14,110 nt of DNA, from positions 1 through 14,110 of the forward strand of contig JAEYRC010000290.1 of NCBI GenBank assembly GCA_023409675.1, written 5' to 3'. This stretch comes from Bacteroidota bacterium (GTDB lineage: Bacteria > Bacteroidota > Bacteroidia > Chitinophagales > Chitinophagaceae). Position numbers and translations under genes: made by a program. The notes below the pieces were generated by a model. It was given only the letters and a program-made list of their open reading frames with translations, searched no databases and was not told the DNA's origin. The stretch's first letter is position 1; every line of letters begins with the position of its first letter. This document shows, piece after piece, positions 7,682 to 13,527 of this stretch.

Positions 7682-7939
7682 ATGACTTTAGAAATTCTTA
7701 CACCCGATAAGAAAGTTTTCAGCGGGGATGTTTATGGGGTACAGCTACCGGGTACTACCGGCCTGTTTGAAGTGCTGGAAAAGCATGCTCCTATGATCAG
7801 TGCGCTGAAAGCCGGCAGGGTAAAAATTCTTAAAGACCGGCATAATCATACCGCATTTTTCACTATTCAGGGCGGCTTTGCTGAAGTGCTGAACAATAAG
7901 GTAACTGTACTGGTAGAAGGTGCATCAGCGATCGATTAG
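7682..7939 (+). CDS. atpC: ATP synthase F1 subunit epsilon, short form
   Basis: The 85-residue protein matches the N-terminal beta-sandwich of the epsilon subunit, the part of the F1 central stalk that contacts gamma and the c-ring. Recognisable segments are MTLEILTPDKKVFSGDV, TGLFEVLEKHAPMISALKAGRVKI (28-50, in two stretches the standard GxFgilpgHAPlltaLkpG pattern) and the strand GGFAEVLNNKVTVLVEGA. The C-terminal helical hairpin of longer epsilon subunits (about 130-140 residues in E. coli), which can block rotation, is absent. The gene ends on a normal stop followed by a strong terminator, so this is a natural short form, not a truncation. It is co-transcribed with atpD. Confidence 0.94.
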   Translation: MTLEILTPDKKVFSGDVYGVQLPGTTGLFEVLEKHAPMISALKAGRVKILKDRHNHTAFFTIQGGFAEVLNNKVTVLVEGASAID

Positions 7940-7961
7940 GCTGATTGTTGATTGAAGATAT

Positions 7962-7995
7962 AGAGGCTGTCTCGCTGAGGCAGCCTCTTTTTTTT
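7962..7995 (+). terminator. Intrinsic terminator of atpDC
   Basis: AGAGGCTGTCTC (7962-7973) pairs over 12 positions, with one G-U pair, with GAGGCAGCCTCT (7977-7988) around a 3-base loop. Eight T residues follow at 7988-7995. It lies 22 bases after the atpC stop codon. Confidence 0.93.
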
Positions 7996-8028
7996 GAGCT
8001 ATATTTCCTGCGGGTCGCGCAGATAAAA

Positions 8029-8042
8029 CAGCTAATTAGCTG
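8029..8042. repeat. 14-bp perfect palindrome upstream of the lipoprotein gene
   Basis: CAGCTAATTAGCTG is its own reverse complement. It lies after the atpDC terminator and about 147 bases before the lipoprotein gene. It could be an operator for a dimeric regulator. An AT-rich palindrome of this length can also occur by chance. Confidence 0.4.
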
Positions 8043-8097
8043 CTATAATTCAAAATATGCTCGCAAAGCCGCGTAATCCTCTGCTCTTCATCCATTT

Positions 8098-8127
8098 TAA
8101 CCAAATTTATAGTTACAACATTGGTTA
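8098..8127. repeat. 7-bp inverted repeat with 16-bp spacer upstream of the lipoprotein gene
   Basis: TAACCAA at 8098-8104 and TTGGTTA at 8121-8127 are exact inverted copies with centres 23 bases apart, about two helical turns. They lie 62-91 bases before the lipoprotein ATG, a place fit for an operator. No exact TAnnTTTG element was found in this interval, so the promoter itself is not placed. Confidence 0.35.
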
Positions 8128-8188
8128 GCGCAAGTCAATCCGTCTTCATAGGCATCGCGTTTGCATTAAATATGGGAAAGCGACGCAT

Positions 8189-8821
8189 ATGAAAAAGATG
8201 ATCAGTTACGGGTTTCTTCTGGCAGCTATCGCCTTTATGGCAGCCTGTACTAAAGATCCCCTGAGGAATATGACCGAGGAAGAAAGCAGAATCTATATAA
8301 CCAACTACGACAGTTCAGTCGATTTTGGCTCCTATTCTACCTTCAGCATTGTCGATTCTGTAGCTATAATTGACGATAACCGCTTTGCCGGTGCTGAGCG
8401 CAGCAGCTGGGACGCGGCTTTTCTCAACGCCCTGGCAGAAGCCCTGAAGGCACGCGGATATGTTCAGGTGCCCCGTTCAAATGATCCCGACCTGGGCATC
8501 AATGTCAGCCGTCTGTTCAATACCTACAGCGGCATTATCAGTTACCCTGATTACTGGGGAGGATATGGCGGCTATTATGATCCCTATTATTGGGGTTACG
8601 GTGGCTACCCCTACTATTTTCCACCACGCTATGGGGTTTACCAGGTTACAGAAGGGGCCATGTCGGTGGATATGCTGGATCTGAAGAATTCAGAATCTAC
8701 TAACCAGATAGCTGGTATCTGGACCGGTCTGATCCGCGGCTCAGGAATTTTTAATTCCTCTTCTATTCAATCGCAGGTCAACACATTATTCGAACAAAGT
8801 CCATATTTACGTACGCCCTAA
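8189..8821 (+). CDS. DUF4136-type lipoprotein
   Basis: The 210-residue protein starts with a lipoprotein signal peptide ending in a lipobox, FMAAC, with the lipidated cysteine at 20. The following T-K-D resembles the charged export signal that sends Bacteroidota lipoproteins to the outer surface of the outer membrane. Residues 40-108 (VDFGSYSTFSIVDS, then WDAAFLNALAEALKARGY and DPDLGINV) follow the DUF4136 pattern. Residues 119-149 are extremely rich in Tyr and Gly (12 Tyr and 8 Gly in 31). The segment from 156 (EGAMSVDMLDLKNSESTNQI, then WTGLIRGSG) is the usual DUF4136 end. The function of the family is unknown. A beta-barrel gene follows 10 bases later, so the pair is probably one transcription unit acting in the envelope. 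Confidence 0.82.
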   Translation: MKKMISYGFLLAAIAFMAACTKDPLRNMTEEESRIYITNYDSSVDFGSYSTFSIVDSVAIIDDNRFAGAERSSWDAAFLNALAEALKARGYVQVPRSNDPDLGINVSRLFNTYSGIISYPDYWGGYGGYYDPYYWGYGGYPYYFPPRYGVYQVTEGAMSVDMLDLKNSESTNQIAGIWTGLIRGSGIFNSSSIQSQVNTLFEQSPYLRTP

Positions 8822-8831
8822 AAAACTTGCC

Positions 8832-9449
8832 ATGAAAAAAAGACTCAATAGCCTGTTGTTCCTGATGCTAATCTTCCCGGTTTCTTTTGTCTATAGTCAG
8901 CAGGGCACACTTCATATGAACCTTAATATTTCCGGATCCGCACCGCTGGGTGATTTTAAGGAGATCATTCCATCTGCATCATTACGGGGGTGGAATGCCG
9001 CTGTGCTCTATGGAATTACCGATCAGATTTCAGTGGGGTTGGGCGCCGGTTTTCAGGATTATTACCAGAAAAATGAACGCCGCCTGTACCGTTCCACAGA
9101 AGGTGATCTGTCGGCGGTTATGACCCATTCCATTCAGACCATACCTGTATTGCTGACCGGCCGTTATAATTTCATGCCCCAATCGGTGGTGCAACCGTAC
9201 GCGGGTCTGGGCCTTGGTGGAAGTATGGTTATGTTCCGGCAATTACTGGGTGAATTTGGAGGTACAGAAACGAATTTCACGTTTGCGGCACGACCTGAAC
9301 TGGGCATTCAGATACCGTTCAAAGAAGGAGGGGAATCGGCCTTTAACCTGGGTGCATCGTATAATTTTCTGCCCTATAATAAAAACGGACTGAGCAATAT
9401 GAATTCATTGTCTGTGCAGGCAGGTATAAAATTTCCTATGAGACGATAG
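8832..9449 (+). CDS. Small outer-membrane beta-barrel protein
   Basis: The 205-residue protein begins with a signal peptide (MKKRLNSLLFLMLIFPVSF, then VYS-QQ; cleavage near 22-24). The rest alternates polar and hydrophobic residues in strands separated by Gly/Asn turns, as in 8-stranded OmpA/OmpX-like or OMP_b-brl barrels: GWNAAVLYGITDQISVGLGAGFQDYY, RYNFMPQ-VVQPYAGLGLGGS, NFTFAARPELGIQIPF, FNLGASYNFLPY and SLSVQAGIKFP. The last residues are M-R-R, not the common terminal aromatic. No enzyme or partner motif is visible. The gene lies 10 bases after the DUF4136 lipoprotein gene and ends at a strong terminator, so the two products may work together at the outer membrane; that is inference. Confidence 0.82.
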   Translation: MKKRLNSLLFLMLIFPVSFVYSQQGTLHMNLNISGSAPLGDFKEIIPSASLRGWNAAVLYGITDQISVGLGAGFQDYYQKNERRLYRSTEGDLSAVMTHSIQTIPVLLTGRYNFMPQSVVQPYAGLGLGGSMVMFRQLLGEFGGTETNFTFAARPELGIQIPFKEGGESAFNLGASYNFLPYNKNGLSNMNSLSVQAGIKFPMRR

Positions 9450-9475
9450 TCAGTTCCTTAACGAAAAACCAATAC

Positions 9476-9499
9476 AAGGGCAGGCAACTGCCCTTTTTT
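9476..9499 (+). terminator. Intrinsic terminator of the lipoprotein/beta-barrel unit
   Basis: AAGGGCAG and CTGCCCTT form a perfect 8-bp stem closed by a GCAA tetraloop (GNRA type), running into six T residues at 9494-9499. It starts 26 bases after the beta-barrel stop codon. Its T tract overlaps the stop codon of the convergent yqgE gene (9498-9500). Confidence 0.92.
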
Positions 9500-10049
9500 A
9501 ATTTAACTGCGGATCGATGGGGTAATTTTTCAGGGGTTCAAATTTTTCACCCAGCAGGTCAAGCGCGTCTTTCCAAAGCGCGTCATTATTTTTATGGAAA
9601 ACAATATTTCGGGTAGCCTTCGCGGTTAACCAGGAATTGGATTTCATTTCTTCATCCAGTTGTCCATCGCCCCATCCGCTGTAACCAATGAAGAACCGGA
9701 TTTTATCAGGAGCGAGCTCACCATTTTGCAGTAATTCCACAACAGTTTCAAAATCGCCACCCCAGTAAATACCCTGAAAAACTTCCACCCCGCCGAATAT
9801 TTTTTCAGGACATTGATGCAGGAAATGGATAGAATCCATCTGTACAGGTCCGCCATAATATACCGGAATGTTCATATTCAGAATACCCTGAAGCAGTTCA
9901 TCCAGCGACTGGGGATAGAGGCGGTTCAACACAAATCCAAAACTTCCCTCCCGCTGGTGTTCGCAGAGAAATACCACGCTACGCATAAAGTTGGGGTCTT
10001 TCAGAAAAGGTTCTGCAATAAGTAATACCCCGGGGGCAGGTTCTACCAT
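9498..10049 (-). CDS. yqgE: YqgE/AlgH family protein (DUF179)
   Basis: The 183-residue protein is a full-length member of the YqgE/AlgH family. The hallmarks are all visible: GVLLIAEPFLKDPNFMRSVV-LCEH with GSFGFVLNR (7-43), YYGGPVQMDSIHFLH (64-78), GIYWGGDFE (93-101), RFFIGYSGWGDGQLDEE (118-134) and a WLTAKAT segment (140-146). The family is small and cytoplasmic, with no signal peptide. Its biochemical role is not settled; the AlgH name comes from effects on alginate and virulence gene expression in Pseudomonas, which says little here. It is convergent with the beta-barrel gene and divergent from the histidine kinase gene, so it is likely transcribed alone. Confidence 0.94.
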   Translation of the reverse strand: MVEPAPGVLLIAEPFLKDPNFMRSVVFLCEHQREGSFGFVLNRLYPQSLDELLQGILNMNIPVYYGGPVQMDSIHFLHQCPEKIFGGVEVFQGIYWGGDFETVVELLQNGELAPDKIRFFIGYSGWGDGQLDEEMKSNSWLTAKATRNIVFHKNNDALWKDALDLLGEKFEPLKNYPIDPQLN

Positions 10050-10104
10050 ATTCTTATTTTTAAAAGGGAGATAAACCGCTCTGTTAATATACGAAACTGT
10101 TTAT

Positions 10105-10112
10105 CAAAGGTG
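10105..10112 (-). promoter_or_regulatory. Possible -7 element of the yqgE promoter
   Basis: On the minus strand this reads CACCTTTG, one mismatch from TAnnTTTG, about 56 bases before the yqgE start codon. No -33 TTTG or TTG was found at the usual distance, so the call is weak. Confidence 0.28.
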
Positions 10113-10208
10113 GCTATATCGGGGAAAAATTCTATCTATGTAGTTATAAATGTACGTTAAATGGCTCCGGTCTCACCCCTGGTAGGCAGGGTTAAACTGT
10201 TGAGCCCT

Positions 10209-10216
10209 TAACTTTG
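10209..10216 (+). promoter_or_regulatory. Candidate -7 element of the histidine kinase promoter
   Basis: TAACTTTG is an exact match to TAnnTTTG, ending 26 bases before the proposed TTG start codon. No -33 motif was seen at the normal spacing. An inverted repeat TTGTCG-ACC-CGACAA (10214-10228) overlaps the last three bases of this element and the expected transcription start, so it could be an operator or a leader hairpin. Confidence 0.5.
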
Positions 10217-10242
10217 TCGACCCGACAACTAATTCTACAATC

Positions 10243-11607
10243 TTGAATCTTAAAAAAGTATTTCCTGTTATCATTGTTCTGATCACCCTGTCGCTGATCG
10301 GAACGATATATGTTCAATACAACTGGCTTCAGACCATGCTTGAAAATCAGCAGGAAGAATTCAAGCTGAAGGTGATCAAAACCATGAGTGAGGTCAGTTC
10401 CGAACTGGTGGAACAGAAAGGAACGCTGCCGTCGTTGAAAACCTACCGCTCCAAGCCGGGATTCTCCATTCCATCCGACCAGTTTCAGCTTGAGCTGATG
10501 AAGCCGCCCACCATTGCGCAGAAATTCACGGAATTTGAGATACAGGAAAAACTGGCGCATTCGCTGTACAAGCAGGGCCTGAAAGATATCGACTTTGAAT
10601 TTGCCATTACCGGTGATATCAGTTCATTCATTGTCGACTACGAACTCAAGTCTTCCCATTTTCTTCGTGAAGCAGAAGATACCATCAACAATTTCATGTG
10701 GCAGTATCCGCTGCAACCCGCCGCGGGCAGTGATATGGAAAACCTGATACCGGTTCAGATATTCTTTCTGGTCGTTCCCAACATCAAAAAAATTGTGCTG
10801 CGCGATATGCAGTGGATGATCATAGGCGCGGCATTTTTCACACTGATGATCATCAGCGCCTTCTATGTAACCGTCAGCGCTCTGATCCGCCAGAAAAAAC
10901 TCAGTGAAATCAAAAATGATTTCATCAACAACATGACGCATGAGTTCAAAACACCGCTGGCAACTATTTCCCTGGCTGTAGATGCGATACGGAACGAAAA
11001 GGTGATGCAGGACCGGCAGAAGATGGATTATTTCTCCGGCATCATAAAGGAAGAGAACAAGCGCATGAACAAACATGTTGAAACGATATTGCAGGCAGCT
11101 CTCTCCGAAAGGCAGGAAGTTCAACTGAACAAACGGCCGCTGCATGTACACCTGTTGCTTCAGCAAGTGCTCGACAACTATACCCTGCAGCTTCAGGGTA
11201 AGAACGGACGGATCGATATGCAACTCCGGGCAAAATGCGATAAGATCGAAGCAGATGAAGTGCATTTCCGTAACCTGATCTCCAACCTGATCGATAATGC
11301 CGTTAAATATTCCGAACAGGACCTGGTAATAAAAGTTTCCACCAACTCTAACAGCAGAAACCTCATTATCCGGATTGAGGATAATGGTATTGGTATGAGT
11401 AAGGAGACGGTGCGGCGCATTTTTGAAAAGTTCTACCGTGCCCACACGGGCAATCTTCATAACGTTAAAGGGTTCGGCCTTGGTTTAAGCTATGTGAAAA
11501 CCATCATTGATGCACACAATGGCCGCATCCGGGTAGAAAGTACGCCGGGCAGGGGTTCGTGCTTCACTCTTGAGGTTCCGTTGCTGAAGGAGAAAGTCAG
11601 TGCCTGA
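10243..11607 (+). CDS. Membrane sensor histidine kinase, TTG start
   Basis: The 454-residue protein has one membrane segment at about 7-25, a periplasmic region of about 165 residues with no fold I recognise, and a second membrane segment at about 191-214. No clear HAMP domain is visible. The kinase part shows the H box NDFINNMTHEFKTPLA (225-240, phospho-acceptor His233), the N box NLISNLIDNAVKYSE (344-358), G1 DNGIGM (380-385), the F box FEKFYRA (394-400) and G2 GFGLGLSY (410-417). It should autophosphorylate and pass phosphate to a response regulator, but no regulator gene adjoins it here. The start is a TTG: an in-frame stop lies at 10201-10203 with no ATG between, and the first internal ATG would remove the first membrane segment. 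The 3' end overlaps the 3' end of queA by 11 bases. Confidence 0.93.
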   Translation: MNLKKVFPVIIVLITLSLIGTIYVQYNWLQTMLENQQEEFKLKVIKTMSEVSSELVEQKGTLPSLKTYRSKPGFSIPSDQFQLELMKPPTIAQKFTEFEIQEKLAHSLYKQGLKDIDFEFAITGDISSFIVDYELKSSHFLREAEDTINNFMWQYPLQPAAGSDMENLIPVQIFFLVVPNIKKIVLRDMQWMIIGAAFFTLMIISAFYVTVSALIRQKKLSEIKNDFINNMTHEFKTPLATISLAVDAIRNEKVMQDRQKMDYFSGIIKEENKRMNKHVETILQAALSERQEVQLNKRPLHVHLLLQQVLDNYTLQLQGKNGRIDMQLRAKCDKIEADEVHFRNLISNLIDNAVKYSEQDLVIKVSTNSNSRNLIIRIEDNGIGMSKETVRRIFEKFYRAHTGNLHNVKGFGLGLSYVKTIIDAHNGRIRVESTPGRGSCFTLEVPLLKEKVSA

Positions 11608-12829
11608 ACAACAGGCAGCCATCACCATAACTCAGAAAACGGTAATCATTCTTCAGCGCATGATCATAAACGTTATGCCAGTTATTTCCCGTAAACGCGC
11701 TGACCAGCAGAAGTAATGTTGACTTGGGCTGATGAAAATTCGTAACCAGGATATCAGCCAGCTTGAATGAATATCCCGGCGCGATCATGATTCGGGTTGT
11801 TGTGGTCAGCGTATCCGCATTTCTGCGGTTCATCCAATCCAGTATACTTTCCAGTGCGGTATGAACGGCAATTTCCTCCTGTTGAGTATAGGGATGCCAT
11901 TGACTGATTTCGAGTTCAGCGGCGCTCAGTTCTGGATGTTGATGCAGCAGGTTGCCAATCCAGTAGAGCGATTCGAGGGTACGCAGGGTAGTAGTACCCA
12001 CTGCGATGACCGGCTGACCCGGATGACGGAGCAGCGTTTCAAGCTGACTGCGTTGTATACTGAACTGCTCTGCATGCATTTCATGCTGCCCGATGCGCTC
12101 ACTTTTAACGGGCTTGAATGTTCCCGCACCAACATGCAGGGTTAGGAAATTCACCTGTATCCCTTTGGTACGAATAGAATTGATAATGTTTGGTGTAAAA
12201 TGCAGACCTGCTGTAGGGGCGGCCACCGATCCGGGTATGCTGGAAAAAGTCGTTTGATAACGCAGGCTGTCTGTCGCGTCTGCCTTACGTTTAATATATG
12301 GTGGAAGCGGAATATTGCCTCCGGATTGCAGTACCTCGTACAGGGTCAGGTTTTCGGCTGTCCATGACAGTTCAATGGTAAAGTCTTCTTCATTTTTGCC
12401 AATATAACCCGCATACAGCAACGCATCGGGTTTATTCGGATCTATGGGCCGGCTCAGGATCATACCGGCTTTCCATTTGGATGCTCCGCCAATAAGACAT
12501 TTCCATTCTACCGGTGAATGTTGTTGCAATGCCTGTTCAAGCGCTAAGCTGCGGTCGGCAGGTTGCAGTAGAAAGATTTCAATCACACCCCCTGTAGGTT
12601 TGGAAAAGAGGATTCGCGCCCCAATAACCCGGGTATTGTTGAAAAACATCAGTCCATCGACAGGAAGCTGTTCGGCTATATTTCGGTAATGACTGTCGCT
12701 TAGACTACCGTGCCGGTAAACCAGCAGTTTCGAATCCTCCCGGTTGGGGAGGGGCTGCGCTGCGATCCGGTCTTCCGGAAGAGTATAATCAAAATCGGCT
12801 ATCTGAAGGGTCAACGGTCCGGATTCCAT
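11597..12829 (-). CDS. queA: tRNA preQ1(34) S-adenosylmethionine ribosyltransferase-isomerase
   Basis: From the ATG at 12829 the product is 410 residues. QueA transfers and isomerises the ribosyl part of S-adenosylmethionine onto 7-aminomethyl-7-deazaguanine at tRNA position 34, giving epoxyqueuosine. Family motifs, from this Met: ADFDYTLPEDRIA (11-23), FFNNTRVIGARL-like (62-72), PPYIKRKADATDSLRYQT (176-193), a PTAGLHFT segment (205-212), HVGAGTFKPVKSERI (232-246), HEMHAEQF (249-256), VGTTTLRTLESL (277-288) and APGYSFKLADILVTNFHQPKST (350-371, in pieces). It belongs to the longer (about 400-residue) Bacteroidota subtype rather than the 350-residue one. The frame is open upstream to ATGs at 12841 and 12871, but those 14 extra codons coincide with DnaA-box-like repeats and are not conserved-looking, so the later Met is preferred; the choice is uncertain. 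It is convergent with the kinase gene and divergent from mraZ. Confidence 0.94.
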   Translation of the reverse strand: MESGPLTLQIADFDYTLPEDRIAAQPLPNREDSKLLVYRHGSLSDSHYRNIAEQLPVDGLMFFNNTRVIGARILFSKPTGGVIEIFLLQPADRSLALEQALQQHSPVEWKCLIGGASKWKAGMILSRPIDPNKPDALLYAGYIGKNEEDFTIELSWTAENLTLYEVLQSGGNIPLPPYIKRKADATDSLRYQTTFSSIPGSVAAPTAGLHFTPNIINSIRTKGIQVNFLTLHVGAGTFKPVKSERIGQHEMHAEQFSIQRSQLETLLRHPGQPVIAVGTTTLRTLESLYWIGNLLHQHPELSAAELEISQWHPYTQQEEIAVHTALESILDWMNRRNADTLTTTTRIMIAPGYSFKLADILVTNFHQPKSTLLLLVSAFTGNNWHNVYDHALKNDYRFLSYGDGCLLFRH

Positions 12830-12830
12830 G

Positions 12831-12870
12831 GTTATGCACATATTTTCCAACTTATCCACGCTTATCCCCA
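12831..12870 (+). promoter_or_regulatory. Cluster of DnaA-box-like sequences upstream of queA
   Basis: Three 9-mers in the same orientation resemble the DnaA box TTATnCACA: TTATGCACA at 12832-12840 (exact), TTATCCACG at 12852-12860 (one mismatch) and TTATCCCCA at 12862-12870 (one mismatch). They start 20 and 10 bases apart, so they are helically phased. The intervening 10-mer at 12841-12850 is a poorer match (ATTTTCCAA). The array lies just upstream of the preferred queA start. Binding by DnaA is inference. Confidence 0.4.
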
Positions 12871-12990
12871 TTCTACATCTTCCAGGTCTGAAAATCAGGC
12901 GAAATTTGGTGGCTACCGCACAGATTATCAGGCATATATATATGAAGACTGAGTGTGGAAAAAATTAATAATTCCAAATGCCCAACTCTA

Positions 12991-13030
12991 GTGGGAAAAA
13001 GTGTTATTTTGTGTTAGTTTTTGGGAAATT
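12991..13030 (+). promoter_or_regulatory. Candidate MraZ operator: four 10-base repeats
   Basis: Four 10-base units follow each other without gaps: GTGGGAAAAA, GTGTTATTTT, GTGTTAGTTT, TTGGGAAATT. Each begins with GTG or TTG, and units 1 and 4 keep the TGGG core. MraZ of E. coli binds TGGGN repeats spaced so that they recur every 10 bases, and mollicute MraZ binds AAAGTG[T/G] repeats; AAAGTGT occurs at 12998-13004. The array ends 18 bases before the mraZ ATG and would overlap its promoter, consistent with autoregulation of the dcw cluster. No exact TAnnTTTG element was found; TTATTTTG (13004-13011), inside the array, is the closest. Confidence 0.6.
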
Positions 13031-13048
13031 GGTTAAATCGCATCATAA

Positions 13049-13525
13049 ATGATTGGTTTTCTAGGTGAATATGAAGCTACGGTAGACGCAAAAGGGCGTT
13101 TCCTGTTGCCGGCAGGCCTTAAAAAGCAGCTGCCGGAAACCGGGGGTGACCAGTTTGTCATTAACCGTGGTTTCGAAAAATGCCTGACCCTGTATCCGGT
13201 ACAGACCTGGGAGCCAATATTCATGAAAATCAGCACACTGAATGATTTTGATCCAAAAGTACGGGAATTCAGGCGACAATTTCTGAATGGTGCCACCAGT
13301 CTGGAGCTCGACAGCGCTGGAAGATTGTTGCTGCCCCCGAACCTGAAGGCGCATGCCGGGATAGAGAAAGATATTGTTTTGGTTTCGGCAGTTAATAAAA
13401 TTGAGATCTGGGATTCGGCCCGGTATAAAGAGTTCTTTGAATCATTTTCACCAGAAAATTTCAGTGCACTGGCGCAGCAGGTAATGGATCCTGTTAGCCC
13501 GCTGCCTGGAATTTCAAACCCTTAA
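13049..13525 (+). CDS. mraZ: Transcriptional regulator MraZ
   Basis: The 158-residue protein has the two SpoVT/AbrB-like DNA-binding half-domains of MraZ. The first is at about 5-50 (GEYEATVDAKGRFLLPAGLKKQL, with D13, K15, G16 and R17 in the DAKGR motif). The second is at about 83-125 (SLELDSAGRLLLPPNLK with the DSAGR motif at 88-92, then IVLVSAVNKIEIWD). MraZ forms ring-shaped multimers that bind 10-base-spaced repeats upstream of its own gene and regulate the division and cell-wall cluster. The N-terminal MIGFLGEYEAT is typical of Bacteroidota MraZ, fixing the start. The length is normal, with a slightly long tail. rsmH follows after 2 bases, as in most dcw clusters. A matching repeat array lies just upstream. 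Confidence 0.97.
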   Translation: MIGFLGEYEATVDAKGRFLLPAGLKKQLPETGGDQFVINRGFEKCLTLYPVQTWEPIFMKISTLNDFDPKVREFRRQFLNGATSLELDSAGRLLLPPNLKAHAGIEKDIVLVSAVNKIEIWDSARYKEFFESFSPENFSALAQQVMDPVSPLPGISNP

Positions 13526-13527
13526 CC

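Noticed and set aside
10624..11460. Long minus-strand open frame (278 codons) antisense to the histidine kinase
   Set aside because: It lies entirely within a gene with complete kinase motifs, and its own protein shows no recognisable domain; a shadow frame.
12831..13048. Chromosomal origin of replication between queA and mraZ
   Set aside because: Three DnaA-box-like sites and some AT-rich sequence are not enough; there is no large box cluster and no neighbouring origin-typical gene. Kept only as a finding on DnaA-like sites.
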